Below are positions 23,714-33,687 of a DNA stretch of 64,000 nt, piece by piece. The notes beneath the pieces are model-generated. The model was not told where the DNA came from and made no database searches. It saw only the letters and a program-made list of their open reading frames with translations. Made by a program: the position numbers and the translations under genes. Position 1 is the stretch's first letter; the number at the start of each line of letters is the position of its first letter. This DNA comes from Tanypteryx hageni (lineage: Eukaryota > Arthropoda > Insecta > Odonata > Petaluridae): assembly GCA_028673005.1 (NCBI GenBank), contig CM054120.1, forward strand, positions 57,410,057 through 57,474,056, given 5' to 3'.

Positions 23714-24452
23714 CAGCCTTACCTCATTTTATGAACTTAAATCGTTCCACGAAAACTCTTTACTTCCTATGTAAAAATTTTAAATTGGTTCCAAAGGTCA
23801 AAATTAAGAAAATATCCCACAATTCACTTAAAAACATTACAAAATGATGCCAAATTGAGAGGAAAACATGAATAATGATATATACTAATGTATATAAATG
23901 CCATTTTTAGTCATTAGCCTATGATATATTACTCTATATATTAGCATGATTAGCCTATGTTAGCCTACAATAGGTTGTATGTGGTGCTCACCTTTCTCCA
24001 ATCTTTGAATAATATTTAGCTTCTGGGCTACGCTTTAAGCCCTTCTCTCTTATTTCACTTTACCACTTGCAATACCTGAAAGGCTGGCATGTTTAGGGGC
24101 CATGATTCACAAAAATATATCTTGATTTAAAAGATAAAAATGCACACCACTCAGTGAACTGAATTTCACAAAGAACAGCAATGCACCTACTGAGACCGAG
24201 ATGATGATTCTTATTTGGAACAGGGTGATCCAATCTGACAAACTTTACCTAGCTTTCCTGAACTTTCCCAAAGCAGATAGAGCACATATAAGCAAAAATT
24301 TATTCAATATTTGAAAAATAGGATTTTCATGCAAACCCAACGAACTCGTATAAGCGAAAATTTGTTCGCAAATCGAAAAATAGGCATGAAATTGCTCAGT
24401 TCGTATAAGCAAAATCTCATAAAACGGAAGTTCATAAAACGAGGGAAGGCTG
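23714..24452. mobile_element. Copy of the 739-bp MITE in the right arm
   Basis: Reverse-complement copy of the element at 362-1100, carried along in the inverted duplication rather than independently inserted. Its position follows exactly from the constant coordinate sum of 24814. Confidence 0.75.
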
Positions 24453-24892
24453 TATTGTATATGCCAGTATACAAGATGACAAGACAACTTGGTGTCTAAG
24501 TCGACCATGATTTTTTCAACTAAAAATTGATCTTATACAAGTGTTTTTTTTATATATATCACTGTTTCATTACTCTCAAGCTACTATCTAAGAAAGAACT
24601 TTTTAATGAAAATCGATACTTTATTGCCGAATTTATTACACTTTCAGCTACAACAACATAGTTAGTAGCGATTAAGTTTGAGATGTGGATTTATGTCCAA
24701 TAAAATGGGTTGCAGAACATTAGACTAGAATGTGTTGAGTTTTGTGAAATCATGGACTGAGTTGGCTCATGTTGGTGAGATCATCGAAGATTTTCTGAGA
24801 ACAATACTTGGATTAAGCTGAGCTTGGTTTATCATGACTACTGTACATTTATTTCGTGTTTTTTAGATCTGGTAATCTCCTGTGTTAAAATA

Positions 24893-25041
24893 CAGTAATT
24901 CCCTTCTGTAAGTCACCTTGTTATATGTTGTCAATGAATTAAGTAACATGTTTCATTATAATTTGCATTGCCTCACATATACGTTGTTTGAGAATCAAGT
25001 TGTTTGAAAATCAAGCAATTGCAATTGTAATACAGTAACTG
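24893..25041. mobile_element. Possible Tc1/mariner-type MITE (149 bp)
   Basis: Begins CAGTAATTCCC after TA and ends at ...AACTG before TA; the inverted repeat is short and imperfect. The left terminus resembles that of 7712-7892. Confidence 0.3.
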
Positions 25042-25344
25042 TAACTAGAATTTTAAATCCCTTAGTCATGTTTTTAATTTTTATATAAATTATCATTTAT
25101 GCATTTTAATTTCATTTTGCTTCCCCAAATGTGGTTGCAAAAATACATCTGTTCACTGCCGAATGACCCCCGTATGTGGTCTCAGTGTTATGCAGTAGTT
25201 ATAACTTGTGAATCTTCCCAGGTGAGTGCTTTTATATGTATTAATTTTATTTCATTTTGTTAGCTTATTTTTCATTAATAGTATGTCATATGTTCTTTAT
25301 TATCATGCATGATTTGGGGTATAAATGGTACAAATTTATCAGAA

Positions 25345-25450
25345 AATGTCAGCCAAGAGTGTACCCTAAAGTCTCATGTATAATGCACACCACATACTGA
25401 GCCCATGCTCCAAGAGTGCGAATTCTCATGTATAATATGCACTCATAGCA
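25345..25450. mobile_element. Fragment of pogo-type MITE
   Basis: Two copies of CTCATGTATAATNTGCAC-type sequence (25374 and 25425) resemble the termini that read TATAAGNNGCA in the pogo relic at 36412-37533. No complete ends are seen. Confidence 0.3.
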
Positions 25451-25497
25451 CGTGGAATCAACTAAGGAGTGATCCCATAAAATTATTTCCTTTAAAG

Positions 25498-25580
25498 CAG
25501 TGGTGGACAATCTACAACCTGCGAGTCGCATCCAGCCCTTGAGGACATTGTATCCGGCTTGTGAAACTATAGATAACAAT
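25498..25580. mobile_element. hAT-type terminus
   Basis: CAGTGGTGGACAATCTACAA followed by a CGAGTCGCATCCAGCCC-type stretch is a classic hAT left end. It is preceded by CTTTAAAG. No matching right end was found. Confidence 0.5.
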
Positions 25581-25599
25581 TCATTAAATTTCTTACTAA

Positions 25600-26919
25600 A
25601 AATGTAATTATTGTAATATAAAATATGGCTAAAAATCTTTTCTGCCTAATTACAAGAAATTATTTTGATGACATTACAGGACATTAGGCCTCTTCTAGAA
25701 TAATAATAAGGGTGTTGTAGTTTGCATTAATTCTAAGGGATGGATGAACTGTGAATCACTTGAAACATGACTAAATAAGATATGGGGAAAAAGGAATGGC
25801 TCCTTTAAATCAAAATCATTACTTAAAATTGATTCGGCTTGGCTTCACATTGTTAATATTTCTAAGCAGTTAGTGAAAAAACATTTCAATTTAGGAATTA
25901 TTCCCGGAGGTCTGATAGACTTCAATCACTGGATATTTCAGTGAACAAATCCTTTAAATCAATAATTAAGAAGGTACTGGGAAAATTGGATGATAGATTG
26001 CACACCTATGCAATGTCTGGTAGGATGCAATGAGCATCATATGTAGAGGTTTGCAAGTGGATTGTTGTTATTTGGGCTGAAACCACCCCTAATTGCATCA
26101 TTAATTGTTTCCAGACATCATTCATTCAGTAATGACTATTACCAGAGTGATTCATCATCCGACGAAAGCAAAAAATTTCCATCTGAAAGGGATTTACCGA
26201 ATTCATTTTTTGTTGTCTTCAATAATGATTTGAATTCTGAAACAAACTGGGGGATTTGATGGATTTGAAGAGTAATTTTCTCTCATTAATAAAATATTTA
26301 AACAGCTTTATAATTAAACCCACTATTTATGTATGTTTTTAACATTTAGCAACCTTACACCCTGAGTTCTGTGGTAGCTATGATAATCGAATTTGATTTG
26401 TAAACTCATTCGGATAAGCTTATCTTTAACCATTTAAGTTCAAGACTGCTTTTTTCCATTTGGATAATGTTAGGTTGAGTTCAGTGTAGTTTTGATTTGT
26501 GTTTGAAAATTAATAATACTAATCATAATGATTGAAAACTCGACCATAAGAATGACTAAAAGAATAAAAATTTATTTTTCTTCCATCGATATAATACAGG
26601 AATTAATTTTGAATATGAGCATTCTTCTTTTTTAACTGAAAATCATGCAATGCATTTGATACATATAATTGGATTGCGGCAAAAAGGGACTTTTGGGAAA
26701 TCTTCATGTAATATAACAGTTTGGGTTGCAGGATTTGCAGAATTTCATTGAAGTAATTAAAGTTGTGGGAGTACATTAAATAGAAGTCACAAAATTCATT
26801 TCAACTGAAAAGTCATTAAAAAAAATTGTTTTGAGTCAAAATTTTCTCTTATAAATGCATACCTTATGGATAACCCACACTAACAAATTGTATCAAAGTT
26901 CCTAAAAAAACCTTGTATA
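25600..26919. other. AT-rich spacer, nothing recognised
   Basis: No coding domain or repeat end is recognised; the frame at 26062-26259 has no known motif. Confidence 0.5.
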
Positions 26920-26927
26920 ATTTAAAG

Positions 26928-27175
26928 CAGTGTTTCTCAACCACCGGTATTGCCCGGTACATGAAATTACATTTTTCTTGTACAAGCTTTATAATGGACA
27001 GCACTGGTTAATGAAAGACTTGTGTTTTCAGTTCTCATAGTGTAAAATTGTAAGATGATTGGGGGTTTATAATTGATTTTACCGGTCCTTAGTGGATTAT
27101 TCAGATAATACACCAGTTCGCGGTAAACTTTCTATTATTACACGTCTGCAATAAACTTTCAGTTGATAACCGCTG
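26928..27175. mobile_element. hAT MITE (248 bp) with 8-bp target duplication
   Basis: Left end CAGTGTTTCTCAACCACCGG; the right end on the minus strand reads CAGCGGTTATCAACTG. It is flanked by ATTTAAAG (26920-26927) and ATCTAAAG (27176-27183), a 7/8 match to an 8-bp hAT target duplication. Confidence 0.75.
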
Positions 27176-27712
27176 ATCTAAAGGAAAAAGGACAAAATTC
27201 TGAGCCACCTCCATGTTAGCAATTTATTCTGGAAGTTCTTTCACCGTCTTTCTGAACGAGCTACGGATTGTGTCATTCATCAGGATCTAAATCTTGAATG
27301 AATCAACTATGCTTGGTGAGCTGTTAATAGAAGCCATTTGCTGCTACAAGAAGATTTATGCAGAAAGGAAAAAGGCAGCTATCCAACCCACTCTTCATTC
27401 TTCTTTAAGCCCAAAGATGTATTATCTGTTCCCTCCACAACCTGCACTGATCACGAGCGAAGAAAGCAAAAGCCTTTAACTTATTTTTCAAACTCTGCTT
27501 CTACAACTTTAGAAAAGGGATATGCTTACTAATATATGTAAGTTACCTTTATTATGTTATATTTTTAGCCCTTTGCTTTCTAAAAAAATCGCTTATGTAT
27601 TCGGTTTGTCTGTCCATCTGTTCGGGCAATATCTCTGGATTCCTGCAATCTGGAAATGTTAAATTTTCAGAATAGTTTGCTCTATATGAGGGCTTTACAA
27701 GGCGTAAATTTT

Positions 27713-28031
27713 GTGTATCTAGCATTATCTGCTGGAAAGTAATTGTGTCTTTTTTTGACCACTTCATTTTATCTCTACCTCCGTATGAAAAAAATGATGT
27801 TGGTGCAAGGCTTTATAAATTTGCATTTTTAGATTAGTTAAATTAAGATATGTGCTTGAGACATGAACAGTCCTATAGCTGAAAGACTGAAGTTTTCATT
27901 TTTATACAATAGAATTCACATCTGTGTTGAATGAGAGCGACCAATTGTTTTATCCAAAAAGGAGGGAAAATATTCTTCACCGTACTGTAAATGAAAGAAT
28001 GAAGTTATTTTTCTCGATGAAAAACTTCATA
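27713..28031 (+). repeat. Tandem duplication, copy 1 (319 bp)
   Basis: Identical by eye to 28055-28373 with a period of 342 bp. Both start GTGTATCTAGC and end AAAACTTCATA. A 23-bp GTAT-rich linker (28032-28054) separates the copies. Confidence 0.95.
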
Positions 28032-28054
28032 TGTATATCTATGTGTATGTGTAT

Positions 28055-28373
28055 GTGTATCTAGCATTATCTGCTGGAAAGTAATTGTGTCTTTTTTTGA
28101 CCACTTCATTTTATCTCTACCTCCGTATGAAAAAAATGATGTTGGTGCAAGGCTTTATAAATTTGCATTTTTAGATTAGTTAAATTAAGATATGTGCTTG
28201 AGACATGAACAGTCCTATAGCTGAAAGACTGAAGTTTTCATTTTTATACAATAGAATTCACATCTGTGTTGAATGAGAGCGACCAATTGTTTTATCCAAA
28301 AAGGAGGGAAAATATTCTTCACCGTACTGTAAATGAAAGAATGAAGTTATTTTTCTCGATGAAAAACTTCATA
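28055..28373 (+). repeat. Tandem duplication, copy 2 (319 bp)
   Basis: Second copy of 27713-28031. It contains no open frame or recognisable element; the only open frame nearby (27552-27767, minus) overlaps copy 1 by chance. Confidence 0.95.
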
Positions 28374-29196
28374 GCCATGCTGAATTTGGATTAAAATTCG
28401 ATTTTAATCATAAAATTATGAAAAGATTTTCAGTTTTCAACGGTGAAAATTATTAACTACCATAGCGATGACTCCAATGTCTTTCAATGGGAATTAATTT
28501 CAAGAGCATTGATTTAAGGTTTGGACTGCATTATAATCCATTTGATTTCAGCCAACGACGTATACATATGTTAACGACAATTTTAAATTAATTTTTTTAT
28601 CCGGATATGTAGGTACTAAAAGGCACGGATGGTGATACCATAATCATTGCGCTTCTTCTATGCACTTGGCCAGATCCGATAATCCCTACGTACTGGGGAC
28701 TCCATTTACCAACAAGTCGGGAGACGTCTATGGCGAAATGAAAGGTTTCCCCGGACTGAAAAATGAGTACAGGTCGTCAGATGGCCTTATGGTATTTCTA
28801 AAAGCACCTTCCATAAAATTAATATAATCCATCTGAGAGAGTGTCTCTCGTGCTTAGTTTCTTTTACGTTGCTGTCGAAGGAGCTTCGTCCCATATACGC
28901 ACTCGGGGACTTTTTTCCGCATTCATAGTCGTTTGTTACCCAACAAGATTATATATTTTTTATCAAAATATTCATTCATACATTAGGTTGTGAATTATAT
29001 TCAAGTCATACTAATTTTCTCACTAATGATCACGGTTTCGCGAATGAGGAGCGCAAATTAACGAGTCTACTTTCTGATTTATTGCGAAAAATTAACTGTT
29101 CTAGGGTGGTGGCCGAAGTCAACAACAACACATTCACCATAATGTACATAACAGCAAACAAAGCAGCATGGAAGAAGCCTTATTTTTAGTTATACA
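28374..29196. other. Unidentified, locally GC-richer segment
   Basis: 28620-28900 is less AT-rich than its surroundings, but I see no domain, splice pair or repeat terminus. Confidence 0.4.
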
Positions 29197-29204
29197 CTTT
29201 TAGT

Positions 29205-29434
29205 CAGTGCTATTTTTCCAACACAAAAGGTGCCGGAACGCGAAAGAGGTGAATGGGGACAAAAATAGGAACTGAATGTAAATTATATATACGTGTAATT
29301 GTACAATATGAGTAAAACGTCATTGCATTGCAAATAACTTCATGTCATATGTTGCAAGTTATGCAAATTAGTATTATTTGCATTGAAGGTTCCGTAATGG
29401 CGTCCCGGTGCGTTCCTCCAGAAAAAAAGCACTG
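29205..29434. mobile_element. hAT MITE (230 bp) with perfect 8-bp target duplication
   Basis: Left end CAGTGCTATTTTTCC; right end on the minus strand CAGTGCTTTTTTTCTGG. CTTTTAGT occurs immediately outside both ends (29197-29204 and 29435-29442). It contains no coding sequence. Confidence 0.88.
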
Positions 29435-29934
29435 CTTTTAGTTATATTTAAGTGGAAGAAATTCAATTTATAACAGTTTTATAGATAAAAATTGATTAAA
29501 TTAATTGAAATATACGCCTATATTAGATATCGCTTTCTAAGAAATATACACTTCGAAAACTAAAAATCCTACTTAAATGTATAAAAATAAAAGTTGACGG
29601 ACATCGTCGATTTTTGGGAAAAATAAGCAATGGTAGTGGTCGGTTTTTAAGAAATATTAACGCCTAGTAAAAAATGAAAAAATTGTTACATAAATTATAT
29701 TCCTTCCATAAAATGTCCAATAAAACAGCTTGCATTGCAAAACATTACCTACATAAAAACAGGATAATATTGGTCGCGTGGTGAGCGAATCCCTCACCCC
29801 AAGAATAAACATGCTTTCATTTTTTTCTATACAAGTTACGACTTTCGGGATCAGTAAACCTTCCCAAAAGTACTCGAATTTACATCATATGTTATCCCAG
29901 ATTATTTAACCTACTTTCCAGAATGGAAATATGC

Positions 29935-30125
29935 TTATACTTTCGTCGTTGTATCTGTTTGTCTGCCCCCTGTTAACGTTTGAACCAATAAACCGATTTT
30001 CATGACACTTGGTAGAAATACCTTGCTAATCGAGCTCCCTAGGATAGTTTTTGTTACGAAGATTGAAAGCCCTGGGTTCGATTCTAGGAACAATCTTTCC
30101 TATTTGATTTACATGGGAGATCTGA
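29935..30125 (+). mobile_element. tRNA-derived SINE-like fragment
   Basis: CCCTGGGTTCGATTCTAGG near 30069 matches a polymerase III B box in a T-arm context. The following AATCTTTCCTATTTGATT resembles the tail region of the SINE at 33010. The upstream part (TGAACCAATAAACCGATTTT) is of the type found in arthropod repeats. The head is too degraded to name a tRNA. Confidence 0.4.
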
Positions 30126-30355
30126 AATCCACAGTGCAGGGTAATTTTCCCTCGCACATTAAAATATCTTAGAATTGTAATATCGGAGCGAGATTTCTAC
30201 TATTCTCTGAAAAAGGGATGGAGATTCTTATTTTTATCGTACAATTGTGCTTTTCGATCGTATTTCTTCGAATTTCGCGTAAAAACATGTTTTTGCAATT
30301 TTTATCACATTACGGGTGTTGCCATTGCAACGACTATTGCTGGACTAGTATAATG

Positions 30356-30356
<1 letters not shown>

Positions 30357-30393
<37 letters not shown>
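30357..30393. repeat. (CA)n microsatellite
   Basis: About 17 CA units. Confidence 0.95.
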
Positions 30394-30394
<1 letters not shown>

Positions 30395-31080
30395 CGTTAT
30401 TTTTGCCACACAAATACGCGTGGTTAATTTAGTTTTCCGTTCGAATGTATTTTTAATATTTTATAACGCTAAATTATGAAATTTGGGAGCACCGAGCAAC
30501 TCATCCGCGGAGATTTTAACGCTATTTAAGTCAATAAAAGCAATTGATGCACCACAGTTAATTTAAGAAGGAAATTATGCATCATAAGTTCCATTTGGAT
30601 CAACTTGTTTGTTCATGGGTAGCAAAAATAGGGATGCATACGGTTGAGAGGATACTGCCGATTTGCCCACCGTCGAGAGTGTTACATTTGTTATGTGCAT
30701 ACCAGTCTCCTCATCATATTGAAATTGTACAATTAAATTTTTAGCCTTATTCTACTTTTATAGCAATTTCCACATTTCTTTCTGGTGTTTTATTTTTGAG
30801 AACTTTGCATTAGAGTATTTTACATTATTATCGAAAATTAATAAAATCTTTATGAAAATCATGTTAAAGCGTTTTTTAATTTATATTTTTACTTAAACAT
30901 TTATTAAGGATACGAAATTGGAGAAGATATATCAATGCAAGAGAACTCACCTGTGTTTAATATCTCTGAAGCCTAAGGCAATGATAAATGATCGCCTCAT
31001 TTTCTCAAGTCTCTTATTTATCTAGAATTATTTTTAAACCAAGAGGGGTTTATTATTCTAGACGGTGGAAAGTAAAGCAA
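30394..31080. other. AT-rich spacer, nothing recognised
   Basis: No gene or repeat end seen between the CA repeat and the piggyBac target site. Confidence 0.5.
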
Positions 31081-31084
31081 TTAA

Positions 31085-32888
31085 CCCTATATCGCCTAGT
31101 GTGACGATTTCGTAACACTTGAATAAAACGTAAATTTTTTGAGTTACGTGCCAATTTTCGAGCAACAACTGATACTATCGAATTCGCTATTCGATTCTCT
31201 ATAGAATTAGAGCTAGCAACACTGCATACTTCCGATAGCGTCCCTTCTATTTGGCCATGTGCTTCACAACTGAACTAGCAACACCGTAGTTTACGTTGAC
31301 TGTTGTTGGAGCATCTATATTTCATTTCCTAGGTAAGGATTTAGCTTGATATTTTTTTACTGTGAGACCTATGTATAGTAATACTCTTTATAAATAGATT
31401 AATGATAAATTTGATCGAATAAACATAAATTTTTCATTTTTTCAAATGTGATGATTTCGTACACTTCGTCCGTAGGACCAAAGAAAAGCGTTTCAGCAGA
31501 CACGGATTCTTTTCGTTTCTATGGATTGAAACGTATTTTTAATCGTTTTTCTAAGATTGAAGAGGACCTGGCCGATGAAAACGAGGAAGGTAATGAGTTA
31601 GATGATGAAATTGACGACTTGGGTATGGATATTTCGCATGCATTTTATATAATTTTTAGATATTTTTATTTTATAAAAATACCATATTTTGTTTCAATTC
31701 GTAGTTATTTTATTGCTCCTTTTACTATGCGTGTTTCCTATTTATGTACTATGCATAATTTCAATGTTTTTCGTATCCCTTCAAATAATAGGTAGCGAGT
31801 ATAAGCCTGATGAGGATGAGTTGAACGAAATTCTAAATGTCGTCACCAAGCCTGTAGATAGTAGACAACCTGAACCTTTAGCTCATAGTTCAGCCATACC
31901 TCAAGGCAAGCCAAAGTCCCAGTCAAGGAAACGAGGTGAAATTCTTCAATGGAAAACTGTAACATGTGTAAATACTGCACGTGAGACACCTGAATGGTTA
32001 GGGGAACAAGTAAGTTGTGAGTCTGAACTACAACCCATTGAATATTTTAGGGAATTTTTTACTGACGGCATACTCTAGCATATTGTTGAACAATCCAACT
32101 TATATTCAGTTCAGCAAAATCCAAATAAATGTCTGAATTTGAGTCAGTCTGAAATGAAACAATTTATGATAAGGAATTACAAAAGAGAGGGAGAGGTTCA
32201 TATCAAGAGATGAGTGCTTTGGTAAATAATGTGGAAGTAAGAGTAGTGAAGTGGATGGACAACAGAGCAGTCACACTGATGTCCACATTTGCATCTGCAA
32301 ACCACATGGATGAGTGCATCCGCTGGGACAAAAAGTTAAAGGTATATTTAAGGATTCCCTGTCCTTCCATTGTGAAAACCTACAACAGGTTTATGGGGGG
32401 TGTGGACTTACTTGATTCTCTTCTTGCTCGCTACAGAATCCACACAAGAAGTATTACCACAAACTCTTTTTTCACTTCTTAGATGTTGTTGTTGTAAATT
32501 CTTGGTTGCTTTGCAGAAGGGACTGTAAGGAACTGGGAAATTAAAATAATAAGGTGCTAATGCTCCAAGAATTAATTTTAATTTTGTTTTTTTTTGTAAA
32601 TATTGATTATAGTTCACTTTAATAAAATGTTATTACCTTTGTATAATCAATTGCTGAAAATAATAATGTATAAAATCTTGTTAATTAACTGTATGTCTTT
32701 TTTACCACTTTTTGTAATTATGTGCCTCTGGACGAATGTGACTTTTTAGTCACGTTTGAAAAAATAATAATAATAATTTGATTTTTATACAACCTTTTCC
32801 ATTTTTAATTTACTTACTATATTAAAGTAACAGAAATAGCCAGCAATAAATTAAATTTCCCGCTGATCAAAATTCAGGCATTATAGGG
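31085..32888 (+). mobile_element. Non-autonomous piggyBac element (1804 bp)
   Basis: Flanked by TTAA at 31081-31084 and 32889-32892, the piggyBac target duplication. The termini CCCTATATCGCC (left) and CCCTATAATGCC (right, minus strand) match at 10 of 12 bases. The interior keeps both ends of a transposase gene but lacks its middle. Intact termini mean it could be moved by an enzyme in trans; only a search of the genome would show a full-length relative. Confidence 0.9.
31448..32530 (+). pseudogene. piggyBac transposase with internal deletion and one intron
   Basis: The N-terminal acidic region (SKIEEDLADENEEGNELDDE) ends exon 1 at 31622. A GT...AG intron (31623-31791) joins it in frame to SEYKPDEDELNEILN. 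Exon 2 reaches the start of the catalytic domain (PIEYFREFFTDGIL, with TAG at 32077, then a stretch like IVEQSNLYSVQQNPNKCLNL). At about 32170 the sequence jumps to the C-terminal third: GRGSYQEM, VKWMDNRAVTLMSTFASANH, PCPSIVKTYNRFMGGVDLLD and SLLARYRIHTRS. The segment that would hold the first two catalytic aspartates is gone; the D of WMDNRAV corresponds to the third. After THTRS the frame shifts. Dead transposase; the intron is inferred from splice signals and frame. Confidence 0.85.
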
Positions 32889-33004
32889 TTAATATTAGAT
32901 GTGTGGGAATATATACCCAATATAAGGTCTGAGCGAGAGGGGAGAAAAATTATGGTTTTGTTTGGGAATGTAACTTAGTGAACCTTTAGTGAGTGGCAAA
33001 TTAT

Positions 33005-33125
33005 TCTTACCATATAGCTCAATTGCTTAGAGTGGCCACATGTTAAGTGAAAGTCCTAGGTTAAATTCCTAATCAAGAATAGAATTTTTCTCTATCCCTC
33101 TCTTGTATTTGATTGTACTAAAGAT
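33005..33125 (+). mobile_element. tRNA-derived SINE fragment
   Basis: ATAGCTCAATTGCTTAGAG (A box) and AGTCCTAGGTTAAATTCCTA (B box) lie in tRNA-like spacing. They are followed by TTTTTCTCTATCCCTCTCTT, a tail also found near 45080. Confidence 0.55.
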
Positions 33126-33600
33126 TAGTAATGATGGCTGAAAGAATGCTAAAATGTTGTGTAAGTTTTATACATTTTATTGTTTGGTTATTTATGTTTT
33201 TATATTTTATTTCATTTATCCAATATTTTTCCTAAGGATGTGTGGAAGATTTAACCTTTATCGTTTTTGCATTCCCAAATGGGATCAGGCTTTTTGTTCA
33301 TCGCCTTGTGACCTCATATGGATATGCAACGTAATGCAATATCGAAACCTTTATTTACTGTCTCATGATATTCAATCTTATCCTAAAGATACATAGGAAG
33401 TACTGAAAGAGCTTTTCTCCAGAGTACACAAAAAAATTTAATAAATACAGCTAATAATGCTTCATTTTAGAATCTGTTATAGATGAATCACCAGTGAGTG
33501 CTTTCTAGCCAAAGTGCTTCATAAAACATTTTGGCGGCTATTGAGGCTATGTAAATTTTCGATGGATGCAGCCTTGATGTGGTGGAACTCCATATTCAGG

Positions 33601-33687
33601 AAAATGAATAAAATGTTTAGTAAAGAATCCACTTTAATGTGTGAGAGTTATTAAAGTGGATTCTTTACTAAACATTTTATTCATTTT
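33601..33687. repeat. Perfect 38-bp inverted repeat with 11-nt loop
   Basis: Left arm 33601-33638 and right arm 33650-33687 are perfectly complementary; the loop is GTGTGAGAGTT. No target duplication or known terminus is seen. Confidence 0.95.

Larger units (their letters stand above)
19490..24813 (-). repeat. Right arm of giant inverted duplication
   Basis: Reverse-complement copy of 1-5324. Its inner end lies inside the reverse transcriptase of the LINE and is fused to a mariner fragment. The bases CCA at 19490-19492 belong to both partners, which is junction microhomology. Beyond 24813 the sequence is unique within this window; whether the match continues upstream of base 1 cannot be seen. 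Confidence 0.97.
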
